Notes under the pieces: generated by a model
The model's database searches: none
What the model was told of the DNA's origin: nothing
The model's input: the letters and a program-made list of their open reading frames with translations, nothing else
Position numbers and translations under genes: made by a program
From: Morella rubra
Lineage: Eukaryota > Streptophyta > Magnoliopsida > Fagales > Myricaceae
Direction: 5' to 3'
DNA length: 64,000 nucleotides
Assembly (NCBI GenBank): GCA_003952965.2
Contig: CM025855.1
Coordinates: forward strand, 37,498,948 to 37,562,947
Shown: positions 1-11,284 of the stretch, one piece after another
Layout of the letters: every line of letters begins with the position of its first letter
Numbering within the stretch: the first letter of the stretch is position 1

Positions 1-1065
1 TTCTTTTTTTTTGAACCATTGTAGTAGGTTTAACAATTGAATGTAAATAGAGTATGGCCGTTGTGGGGGATGGCCTTCGTGGCAATGGCAATTCTTCCTC
101 TCTGCTGAATGAGATTTCATCTGCAAGATCACTCCAAATACTCCTCATAGGGTTTCTGGCGGATTGGCTTCGCTGCATTTCACCACAGACAGTCTTTTCA
201 AGGACAAGATGCTATATACCACTGCATTGACCTCAGCCCAATCTGTCCTTGTGCTTTTCTCAATCTCAACGGGGTCAGCTGCCCGTGATAGGGTATTGAA
301 GAACAACCATAGGCGCAAATTCTAGTCATTCAATTACTTCGGCCCATTTGAGTTGCAGGACCTGTGGATGTGCTCGATTTCATAGTTTTGTAGTAACCGT
401 GCGTAAGGAGGGTTTGGGGGCTTAGAGGAACGCAAAGATTAGTCTCTGAGAGGAAAAGAACAGCTTTTTGAGCGTTTTGGAGGTGGTGTCGGTGATGGAC
501 ATGGAGAGAGATAAAGAGGGGGGCCCTGTATATGTAGGGTTTAGATAGATAGGTGATACGGTGATTGGCTAAGGTTGTTAAGGTTTGGGACTGAATACGG
601 GCTGTTCCGTATAGGATGGCGAGTTGCTGACCACCGGCCACCGTATTCCGCCAGTGTCTGTACTAGTACTGACGACAGGGGGACGAAGGGAGGGATATAG
701 GAAGGAGAATTGGAATGTGAACATGAAAATAAGGTAGAGATGGAGCGTTTATAAATGTGAAGTCTGCAGACAATGTTGAGAAAGAGAGTGACTGTTAACA
801 AGTACCAATTGTAGTCGGTTTTTTCTCGTTCTTTTTTTTTGAACCAATTGTAGTAGGTTTAACAATTGAAGTATAATAGACCGTTGTGGTGGCTTCGGCT
901 GAATGAGAGATTCTCTGGTCTCTTGTTTACCTGCCTCGACTGCCAACATCAAGGTTGCTATATGTTGATTGCCCAATCTGTCTTGTGCTTTCTCAATAAC
1001 GCAAGAGCCACGATAAGAGCACCAAGCAAACACATGTAAAAACTGGCCCATTTGGGAGCTGTGTC
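1..1065. repeat. Degenerate direct repeat, two copies about 828 bp apart
   Basis: A block starting at base 1 (T-run, then gaaccattgtagtaggttt and taacaattga) returns at about 829 with the same T-run and nearly the same words. Later shared words include gcccaatctgtc (238 and 973), ttctcaat and ggcccattt (about 342 and 1046). Copy 1 covers roughly 1-360 and copy 2 roughly 829-1065, with indels. On the minus strand both copies have partly open frames with hydrophobic stretches, but I do not recognise the protein and frames break. It could be an old gene-fragment duplication or a decayed mobile element. Confidence 0.55.
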
Positions 1066-1970
1066 GTTTATATTTCCGTTATAATGGCAGCTTTCCTGGT
1101 GCCGGCATTATGGGCTACTGTCTACTATTTCCTGTCATCCATTCTCTTTACCCTGCGTGAAGTATTTGTGATTTGTCGATCAAGTCCCCGTTAGTCTTAT
1201 TTTGCAGCCTAATCTTGCTTGGATCAATAGTTTCTTAATCTTCATTGTTGCAATGGAAGCCTTATGGTATCATTTAGCAAAAACAAAAAAGCATGTAAAA
1301 ACAGCAACAGTTCACGGGCTAATCGACAGATTAATTAAAATGGCACAAATTTCGAAACCAAGAAGTTTGAAAGATGTTGATTGCTTTTAAGGGTACACTG
1401 CGTTTCTGTATATCATTAGGTTGGAAGTCCCGTTTGTGTATCATCAGACCTTTACCAATAGGGTCTTGTGTACATACCATTTCAGTACCCGCACCAATGT
1501 GAGCGTTAAAATGGAATTTGATAAATTCGTACTTGAATAAAGTTTGGGTTACACCTTTTTATTCAATTAATTCTGAATGACTCGGGCTATAGTATGAGAA
1601 TCAAGAGGATGTCATGTTTTGCTCTTTAAGCTACTTAATTTATCCTAAACCTTATAAAACCAATTATTAAAATAACTAAGGGTATGGAATAATATCCAAC
1701 GGTTAATCCAACAAAAGAATGAAAAATTTACACGTGATGAAACCATAGGAGATCCTCAAAATCAATGAATATAAAATTAATATTTACAAAAGAATGGATA
1801 CCGTAGAATCGAAGGAACCATGTACACCATCTAATTCACCACATCCCACAACCCTGAACAATATCCACCTGTACGCAAATGGGGGCCAAAGGTCGAAAAG
1901 CTATAAACTGGTCACCTAATACTAGAGCTTCTCAACCAGCAATGGTGGTGAATGTGACAACAAACAACCA
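1066..1970. other. Intergenic, no gene seen
   Basis: AT-rich spacer between the direct repeat and the 3' end of the OTU gene. Its part next to 1971 should contain the OTU 3' UTR and poly(A) site. I see no conserved protein, RNA gene or transposon end in it. Confidence 0.5.
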
Positions 1971-4900
1971 TCACGAGCCGATCAGGCTTCCCAAATTCCA
2001 CCATTTCTTCTTTTTCATCGGCTCGGATGAAGGAAGATCTACAGATGAAACAAAAGCAAGTTAAAAAGAGAGAACGTAACTAGAATTGGTAAAGCTTATG
2101 CTTGATATTGTTTGATGCCAATGATAATTTAAGATGCAGAACCTTCATGAGCTCTGTACGTCAGTAAGGGTAATAATCACCGCAAACCTTTTCCAATAGC
2201 TTTTTGGATAATTAGAAGTCTAAAAAAAGAGGCCAGAGGATTGGAACTGCTAAGAGGAATTGTATCATGCTAATCTTCTAAATTCCACCTTGCTTCTCTT
2301 TCCTTGTCCCTCAATTCCCAGATGCTTCAGTCTATGTGTATGAAAGATGGGTACTCATGGCGAGGAAAATGTTATTCAACATCTTCAATCCTTCACATTT
2401 CAGATTTTACGAATACAACCCACAGTCGTGGGCCTAGGGCCTAATAACTAGAGGAACCGTGTAGATAGAAACATCAATAGGGCGTCCTAGGTTATTGCTA
2501 CTCAAAAAGAGTTTTCATCTTAGACAGAGGCTTGGTACGAGCTTGCACTCGAGTCCCATCCTTCTTTAGATAAATTCCCACCAGTTTCTCAAGCTCTTAC
2601 TCATCCTAGGACTACTTTAACTTGTCTACAGTCTAGTTTGAAAAGAAACGATTCTGATATTGCATTTGCACATCATTATACAGGCATCTCAAAATGACTC
2701 AAACAAAGATTAGTGCTGCAGTACGTCTTGCCATGAGAGTGGATGGAGTTGGAGGGACTAGTTAGCTAGAAACTCCGTTGTTGTCTCGGTAATGTTCCAT
2801 ATACTCATTTCTTTGTTCCAAGGCTAGTAGACTCAGTGTGTTAAGACCGAGACAGAATAGATCCTGCCACTTACAACAAGATGAAAGCTCTATAATTGGT
2901 ACGAACTCTATCGAGGAACATAATTCATAAGAACACTTAGGTTTTGTGTTCAATAGAAAATTTAGTTGCAATGTCTCACATTTTCAAATGTTTAATATAC
3001 CATTAGATTTCTATTAAGCGGAAATAAATCATTACCTCGTTCTGGATAAATTGAATTGTAATGCACCTCAGCCCAAAAGCTTATGAAAATAACTGCACAA
3101 GCCAAAAAATAAGAATATTTACCATCTTACAGAACAACTCAAATATGATGAGACTAAAAGAAGGCGCAGGAAAGTTATCCACTCAGACAATTGTAGTCAG
3201 TCAACACTCGTAGTACGTCCAAATTATTTATATCTTATTAGTTTGCCAAAAATATTCTTAGAACTCAGGAAAGTTGTACAAGGAGGTTTGACAATCAAAC
3301 CAGATATAAGGGATCAAAATGGAGGTACAGAGAATAGAAACGCAAGAAAGGCATCCAAAGATCTACGAAGTTTTGAAGGGCTTGAATAACATGTACAATG
3401 CCTACATATATGAAGAGAGTGGTGGATCAGTGGCAAAATTCAAACTGCTTAATACTTCTGTTACATGAACATTACTTTACGGACTCTTAAAAGAGGGGAT
3501 CAAATCTTCTCAACATCAAGATTTGGATAATAGACTAATGGGTTTTGCATTGGCTTTGGTCTCAAATAATATTATTTGGTAAGTAAGAATTATATTAACA
3601 AAAAAATAAACACAATTCAAGGAGCAAGGGTTCCTGATCCCAATATACATGTGAGACACACAACAAAAGATACAATCAGCATGTGTGGAATAAATTCATG
3701 GCAAAGCACATAACAAGCATACATGTACATACTGACATCTTAAATTTGAGATCGGTATGAATAAGAATAGATCATTCCCTTTCGGCGCCTCAACAAATTC
3801 TCTAAAGTAAATTTGAGACTAGCATCTTAAATAAGAAATGCTTGTAGACTCCATCGACAAGCCTTTCTCACTTCAGTGTTTTCCTTCTGAATCTTCCATA
3901 GAGACTTTAGTCTTTACTTAGAGTAGGGGCCACAAGATAGCAGAGGATACAAACCTGATCTCTATTGTTTATACAAACCAAGTTTTACAATGGTAATGAA
4001 AACTTCTATAGTTACCTCGCTCGGACTTCTGGGTATGTGGAAGGATCTCGATGTAACACGTGTCCTTAAACGATGTTAGAACAAATATCTTGACACCATA
4101 CTGCAAAAAATGGTTAAACATGCATTACTCAAATGAAATAGGTTTTCACGTTCACACTATACATCCATGAAAAGGTTGACGAATTCATTGCGAAGAAAGC
4201 ACTAAAACACTCACAGGACAAATTATGTGTACTTGATATTGGGGGGGGGGGGGTTGTTTGCAAGGAAAAAGTAAGACTTGTCCCAACTTACCTAAATAAG
4301 ATATGCAGATTTGATTAAACAAAAATAATATGACACCGAAAGGTAGTTTATTTGATCGCCTTTAAGCAAGCCAATCCCATAACCTGATTCTTCTTTCACG
4401 CAACTTTGGAAAGTTTTACTGCATATCCAACCAAAAACTCAAAATGCAATAGATGACTACCCATGTCTGCACCTAATAGTTGTTTCACGTCTCCTGCCTT
4501 TCATTCATCCAAAATTTTCTTCAATTTATATTTGCTTGCAGTACATTTTTGGTGTAATTGTTACCTACAACTTCAAAATTTATCAGACACTGTAGTACAG
4601 GCAATCTCAAGATCTAAAATTCCTTCTATTTGTATTCCTTACAAGCAACTTAAGGGAAGAACGAGCTGCTACTATCCATGAAGAATATCAAATAAAGAGA
4701 AGTTCATACAAGTTTATATGAAGGAAGATTGACTTGAATTAAACAAAGCTTAGGCGATCAGGTAATAGTAAGGTCAACGGACACCTTAAACTCTCAATAT
4801 TGCTGTCAAATCACCAGGACAAAGCTAGCAAAAAGCAAAAAAGGGAGAAATAAAGAAGTGTATAATAGTCACTCATACCCAATCTGCAGCAGCTTGTAAT

Positions 4901-7259
4901 GTCACATGATCACCCCATTCACCACTCCTATTCCATGAACCCAAAAAGGAAGGCATATAAGCATGAGAAATTGTTTTCATAAAGCTTTTGTTGAAATGAA
5001 CAACCATTAAAATGGAGAATAGCACAATACTTGCTCATTTTCTTCAAATAGTCATTGTAAGCCATGGGGACATAACCCTCGTACATTACTGGGTGAGTCT
5101 TGAGCTGCTAGCACCAACAAATAAAACTCATCATGCTTCTAATACTATTGAAGCATTGGCACACAAAATAAGTAAACGTACAAATGCAACCAACCTGTTG
5201 AATAATCTGTTCTCTAACAAAAGCATGGTGTCCAGGAGAACGATACAGTTGATCGGATAAAGCACGAAACTGAGAAAATATGAATTAATAAAATATCTAT
5301 CAAGTCCAAAACATTGAGAACCACATGATATTAGAAGTAACAATATTACAAACCAACCAATAGCTAATAACAAACACCACATATATTATACAATTAAGCT
5401 TTCTATAATTACACACAGTTCTTACATTATTGAAGGCAGAAATCAGCAAGTCAGGACCACTCCCACTTAGGAATCACAAGTGATCAATTTAAACAAGGAT
5501 TTGAAAAGAAACAGAGACTCGAATTCCAAGGTTAATAATCAAATAACTGAAGTCAGTTCATTATGAAACACTAAGCAGCATGACTAATCGATGTCATTTG
5601 CAGCTGAAAGGAGGAATTTTACACAATTTGAGAAGCAGCAAAAGACCATGTTTTGCTGTTGACAACACCCCCAAAAACTTCTTCGACATGCAATAGCAAA
5701 ACACCTTTTTATTTTATCACTCCCAACTATAACACTGCACATTTTCTTTTCCAATCTTAAGAACTTATGCAGAAAGGTACTGTGAGGGAAAACCAACCTG
5801 ACAGTTACCATCGCCTTGAACCTTAAGCTCAACCAGATCATATACCTGCAGTCTGAGAAGATCAAATATCTTAACACCAGATTTACAGTAAGTAGAAAAG
5901 ATCTCTATATAGATACGACTACCAAGAAAGATTGCATTAAACTATTGATAACTTCAAAAAAATATAAGAACAATTTGACAAGCAGAATGCATTCAAAAGC
6001 AATGTAAAACTCTCGTGCAGAGCCACAGAGATGGAGGGCACACATACGTGAAACATGTAGAAAATATAGATCTTCAACTAAAACTTGTGTGGACCCAGCC
6101 TTAGATTAGTTGTTTATAATGTGTGATGACCAACAGGACATACCAAAAATTAACAGCAACAATTCTTACTGCTCTATGAAAACACCAGCTCATCGAGTTG
6201 AATTGATATTTGAGTTCAGCAGTAGCACCAAATGATTAGATACAAACTTTACTCACAGACACTAATTGAGAAACTGACATATTACTAGCTCACCTTTGTA
6301 CTTTGATACTTGTCAGTAAATTTTCTTTTATAAATTCGCCATCATAATTTATAAAAATCTAGACCACACAAGATTCAAGCTTAGCGATACACAGGAAAAC
6401 AATACAAGACCTCTCTAGCAGCCTCTGATGATCAGATATTTCTTCGTCAACCGAGGGTACTTTTTCATTAACTTTAGGCACATGCTGCAAAAGCAAATGA
6501 GGGTACGTGTCAATAGCAGTCCAGCTTAAATGTTAATCGCCCTAGTCTGGACAACAAATAAAGAAAGTACATCAATCCATTCAAGATATATGCCCTATTT
6601 GTTTCAATTTTGTGACAATTTCATTTGACAATGCTCAAAAAGAAGGAGAACCTGAGCACAAGGAAGCATACAAAAGAAACACTCAAAGGGAAAAACCAAG
6701 ATAAAAATTGAAAAAACAATAAACAACCAAAAATGTGAGTTGGAGAAACAACAAGTACCCGCCGTCCAATCATAGAGAGAAGGGAAGAACAACTTTCAGC
6801 ACGTCTAATTAACATGCAATAAAGTTGTGTGCGTTCCTCTCTCTCTCTCTCTCTCCATATAACTTCAAGACTAATTGATGGAAACTTAAGGTAGTGATGA
6901 AGTAATATGCTTCATAGGAGATAATATCGAGTTTATAGTCTATTCCCAACTGTCCCCCCAGAAAAAAGTAGAGGATTCCCAACAGCACCCAAGAAAAAAA
7001 GTATAGGATGCTGCTTCTTCACTTTAAGCAGACTCTAACCATTCATGGAATCTGCTTTACAGTGGCAAATCTTCAACATGCATGACAAGTGACAGGAAAT
7101 GCATCACCTTATCAAGACAGGTTTGAAAATCAAAAAGCAACTACGCAACCAGCATAGAATATGTACATAGCCATTCTTACTAGTGAATACCCATGTCATG
7201 GGAAGATATAAAACTTCCACAGACAAATGTTCCCTCTCTCTCTTCTCTCTCTACCTCCT

Positions 7260-7290
<31 letters not shown>

Positions 7291-8130
7291 TTTTTTTAGC
7301 AAATCTAAACCAATTACACTATAGCCCCACAATCCCTAGTGAGCTGTAATATACTGCAGAAAGAACCTCAAAGAAATGATGATGATGATGAGGAGGAGGA
7401 GGAGGAGAGAACTCAGACACAAGACTTAAATGTAGGAAGAAACTTACAGGAACAGGAACCATCTGATGCAATCTTTTGCCAACTTCACCATCAAGAGCAA
7501 ACTCATCTGTTATGTCTATCGTAAGTAACAAGTCCTCCACACCTGATGATTGTTTCCCCGGGCTAGCACATGAATGTGAAATCTCCATCTCGGCCACTAC
7601 ATCATTGTTTATCTTGCCATGCTCATCAGCCACCTCTATCATGTTTTTTATGGGATCGGTGTTCTCCATCATTCTGCCAGGATTATTTGCAAGTTTTGCA
7701 TTATTTTCATTCCCTACATATTAGTTGGAAAGTTATCACAATAAGCAGAACCACACATTACACCAAAATTAACAATGATCAGAATGGCGGCAGCTGAATC
7801 TTCATTACCAGAACTGAGGTGCCTTTTTGAAGGACCAAGCCAATCCTGGGCAAGAACAGATGCTTGCAAATGCTCTTCCACGGCAGTAGAGAATCCAGAA
7901 GCTTCTAAAGAATTGATTCGAGAAAATTCTTCTTGAAGAGCTCGTGCTACAGCCTCATCATTCTCCAAATTTACATTCTCAGAATAACCTTCTATGACAT
8001 AGTCAACTTGACTCGAATCTTGGTCATATCGAGTAACGCTACTACAGCAATTGCTATTTGTAAGAGTGCAAATATCTAGTAGATGGAGGCCCCATCGAGT
8101 AACATCAGGATCCAGTTCATATGTTTCCAT
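1971..8130 (-). CDS. OTU-domain cysteine protease (deubiquitinase), OTU9/OTU10-like
   Basis: Ten coding exons join in frame: 8130-7809, 7713-7448, 6484-6411, 5852-5798, 5269-5195, 5104-5031, 4927-4879, 4100-4016, 3092-3036, 2038-1971. They total 1125 nt, 374 aa. The OTU catalytic core is explicit: GDGNCQ gives Asp235 and Cys238, and EVHYNSIYP gives His344. FRALSDQLYRSPGHH, EGYVPMAYNDYLKKM and SGEWGDHVTLQAAA are family blocks. The N-terminus METYELDPDVTRWGL and the lysine-rich KKKKWW tail match plant OTU9/10-type enzymes. The family cleaves ubiquitin chains. The start is the ATG at 8130; the frame stays open upstream but has no ATG there. Introns contain poly-C, poly-G and GA/CT tracts. Subfamily is inferred from memory of plant OTUs. 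Confidence 0.9.
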
Positions 8131-8134
8131 TTGC

Positions 8135-8140
8135 TCACAT
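8135..8140 (-). promoter_or_regulatory. Start-stop upstream ORF (ATGTGA) before the OTU start codon
   Basis: The sequence reads ATG TGA (8140-8135), then 4 nt, then the main ATG at 8130-8128. In the leader I predict (exon ending 9211 joined to 8207), this is the first ATG. Minimal AUG-stop elements can stall or recycle ribosomes and lower downstream translation in plants. That such an effect occurs here is inference and depends on the leader model being right. Confidence 0.6.
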
Positions 8141-9092
8141 AATAGCCAAAAGAAGCTGTCTGCTCCTCCAACTCCACTGCTTGATTTATCTCTATGCCCC
8201 AAAAGAGCTGAATAACAGGATGAGAACTAAATCAGTTATAATCAGACCCCACCTAAAACACAGTTCTACATCACCCACTTAAAAGAAGCGGCTGATCAAT
8301 AACATTTTCTATTTTTCGTTTTCTTCATCGTCTACTGCGTCTTCAAAACTTATGCTAACTCTTCACCCTGCTCTTATAAGGGAGGAGATGCCTTTTATGA
8401 GCAAGAGCTTGTCCGCAAATGAGCACAAGTAACTTCAAATAAAATTTCAAAGCTCAATGTAGGAGTTCTTTGTACACTACTTACATAGCAGACCCTTCGA
8501 CCTAAAAGACACCAAATGTTGGATAAAGTGGCAGATACGAGAAACACAGCTACTCCATCTGAAAAAATATTTGTTCATCAGTTTTGTATGTTCACCAGAG
8601 GAACCGCTGCCGCTGCTGCGGGCGCCGGTGGGAAGGGGGGGAAAATTTCAAATAGCTTGAACCTTTTCTACCAAAGGACACTCAGAAACTTTTACAGGTT
8701 ATGGCTAAATAAGGAGCATAGCAGTAAATTAAATTTGACGACGTTATCATTATCCAAAAACACAAAGACCATCTCAAAAATTGTAAAGCCTCCATACTGA
8801 GGTCACATGTCGATCAGGATAATTCAATCTATCTGCCCTTTGCTAATTGCAAGAACCTACAGATTCAATAACTCGAATTAACAAATAAATAGAACTATGA
8901 GGACGCTTCGAAAAAAAAAAACTACGAGGACAACAAACTCATTCCAAAGTAGAACTTCAAAAAAAATCAAATACAGAATGGCAGCAAGCGCAAAACCCTA
9001 ATCCTCGAAATTCCACCTTTCTGCACTTTATTAATCTTTAAGTTCAAACAAAACCCAAACAATGTTTTTAAAAAAAAGACATAACCAACAAA

Positions 9093-9093
<1 letters not shown>

Positions 9094-9142
<49 letters not shown>

Positions 9143-9143
9143 C

Positions 9144-9174
<31 letters not shown>
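9094..9174. repeat. GA/CT microsatellite
   Basis: About 80 bp of nearly pure GA dinucleotides with interspersed CAGA units, inside the predicted leader intron of the OTU gene. The open frames across it are compositional artefacts. Confidence 0.9.
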
Positions 9175-9290
9175 CGACGGCCTTTTGAATTCTAAAGCAC
9201 ATACACGTACCTCTGAGAAACCAACGAATGATTATGGAAGAGAACGAAGATGAGAATCTTTCCAGGAAAAAAGACAAACGACGGGGTTTG

Positions 9291-10311
9291 GAATATAGAT
9301 GCGGAGTCGTAACGGAACGAATATAGAGAGGATTGTGAAGTTGGCAAAATTTGCAGTTTGTTCAGGCGCTGTTTTCTTCAAAATGGGCAGCTTTTTTCCC
9401 ATTTACTACTGCATCTATTAATACGACGCTGATTGCTGTGCGCGCTTGCGCATGCGGTGTGAATTAAGAAACCGCCACGGGATGACGTGGCAGGTCCTCG
9501 CGGATAAACCGGGAACTGCTTCGGGTCCATAAACCGCCCGCAGGAGAGTTCCGGTCGTGGAGTTCGGTAAGGGGAAAAAAGTAGGAGTGGTTGAATCACT
9601 TTTGAGTTAGGCTAAAAAACATAATATCATAGTCAATTAATAAAATTTAATATAAAAATATACTTCCTCGTGCATCATATATTTTCTCTAGATTTAAAAT
9701 TTTAAAGGTATCAAATATTTTAAAAAAATGATATTTCCACATTTAAATTTAAATATATGATATCATGTCATATTAAATCTTGTAGAATATGATATTATCT
9801 TTAATACTTCTTTCTACAATATTAATTAAGATAGAAAAATTAATCGAATTGACCAATGCCCCTCACTCCCTTGTCCTTTTTTTTCTCTTATGAAATTATA
9901 AATCAATTTGATCTTTTCATCAAATTTTGAATAATCACACGAAAATTTAGTAATTCGAATCTTGATTCACAACATAATGAACATACTCACCACTTAATAC
10001 TCCAAATAATCTGAGGAGCATGAAGTCACGCTATTCTTTCAATTTTTATCAATGTGTTTGAGTCTTATTTAGTACTATTTTGTGATGTGAGGAGAAATTT
10101 AGACACATTAGAATTTACTATTAATATAAGGATTATTACGAAAATAATATAGATTACATTAATATATATTACATTAAAAAAAATTATCTTTTTTTGCTCT
10201 TAATTAACTTTCTTAGTAGATGTTCGGTTTGTTTCATTGAAAAATAGCTTCAGTAATTTAGTTTCACCTCTCTCAGCTGTTTGGGGTACTTATGTATCTT
10301 TATGGTATATA
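9291..10311. other. OTU promoter side and AT-rich spacer
   Basis: 9300-9560 is GC-richer than its surroundings and is the likely OTU promoter. From about 9600 the sequence becomes AT-rich with no coding similarity that I can see. Confidence 0.45.
9483..9492. promoter_or_regulatory. ACGT-core bZIP element upstream of the OTU gene
   Basis: TGACGTGGCA is a hybrid C-box/G-box palindromic-core site of the kind bound by plant bZIP factors. It sits about 200 bp upstream of the inferred OTU transcription start, in a locally GC-rich patch (9440-9560). Binding is not shown by sequence alone. Confidence 0.4.
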
Positions 10312-10699
10312 TATTTTATATGGATAAATATATTTTGTATCCTAATTATGAGGTATTAACACTTTGTATTTTCATATATTATTTGTATCACATTGTACTT
10401 AACAATTATTGATTTCGGACACATTGTACCTGTGTTAAATTGTTCAAGTAATTTGAACCTAAAATGATTTTGAGAGTGTAAAATGATAAATTTATCCCCA
10501 TAATTTTTAGGCGTGACTATTTTACGAGAGTAAAATCATAACTTTAGAGGCTAAAAAATCAATTTCCGTCAAAAATTTTAATCAAATGTGCAAAGTTTCT
10601 AACATCAGCAATCGGTAGGGACAACATGACAAAAATAATAAATAGAAGTGCAAAGTAACAAAACCACCGGTTGCAAAGAGTATTTATCCTATTTTATAT
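10312..10699. mobile_element. Mutator-type MITE with perfect 10-bp target site duplication
   Basis: A 368-bp element (10322-10689) begins GGATAAATA and ends TATTTATCC, its inverted repeat. It is flanked on both sides by TATTTTATAT (10312-10321 and 10690-10699). Sub-terminal sequence is also inverted-repeat related when the right half is reverse-complemented (ACTTTG, TATTATTT and ATGATTTT blocks). There is no coding capacity. A 9-10 bp duplication points to the Mutator superfamily. The high-AT context makes a chance short match possible, but a 10-bp duplication plus matching TIRs is strong. Confidence 0.8.
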
Positions 10700-11284
10700 T
10701 ATTAAATTAGTTATATTTTATTGTTCTAGACTTGCGGATTTTTTTTTATTCTTTATTGAAAATTAACTACATATATTCAGATGGTGGATTGTATTCATTT
10801 TGATATCTAATTTGTTATGTTATTAGCATCATGAACAACACCATTTAATCCTAATAAATTATGGAAAATATAATGAGCGCCAAAAACAAAAATGTTTAGT
10901 TTCAAGAAAAATCTTTAAGGTGATACTCCAACAGTCAGAAAATATATCTTTCCTGAAAGATATTTCTTTACCTTAAAAACTACTTTGCATCCAGACAAAC
11001 GGAGAGCCTAATTTTTTAAACTCAAATAAAAAGGTTATCCCGACCACCGGTACACCGTCCATGTCATCGTCTGTGTTGATAGAGATTTACACTTGTATAG
11101 CACAACGTATATAGCTAAACACAATTTTCGCGATCAACAAAAGCAGGCAGCCTTGCCAGAGGGCTTTGGCCTGCCTGCCTGCCTGGCGTATGCGCTAATG
11201 CATCCTCCTTGTGTGGGGAAGGAACCGACTTGGCATGGAGAGATGGGTTATCTCCTAAAGCAGCCTCCTTGTATCCAACTACCT
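10700..11284. other. Intergenic, includes PCRK 3' flank
   Basis: AT-rich spacer downstream of the kinase stop codon at 11285. The part nearest the gene (about 11050-11284) should be its 3' UTR. No other feature seen. Confidence 0.45.

Larger units (their letters stand above)
8131..9290 (-). promoter_or_regulatory. OTU gene 5' leader with probable leader intron
   Basis: A donor-like CAGAG/GTACGT at 9211/9210 and acceptor TTATTCAG at 8208 predict a leader intron of about 1 kb (9210-8208). The upstream leader exon would lie near 9211-9290. The intron contains a GA microsatellite (about 9094-9170). No ATG occurs in the predicted upstream exon. The transcription start is not visible directly. Confidence 0.45.

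Noticed and set aside
9062..9277. Open frames across the GA microsatellite
   Set aside because: Dipeptide-repeat translation of a microsatellite, not a gene.
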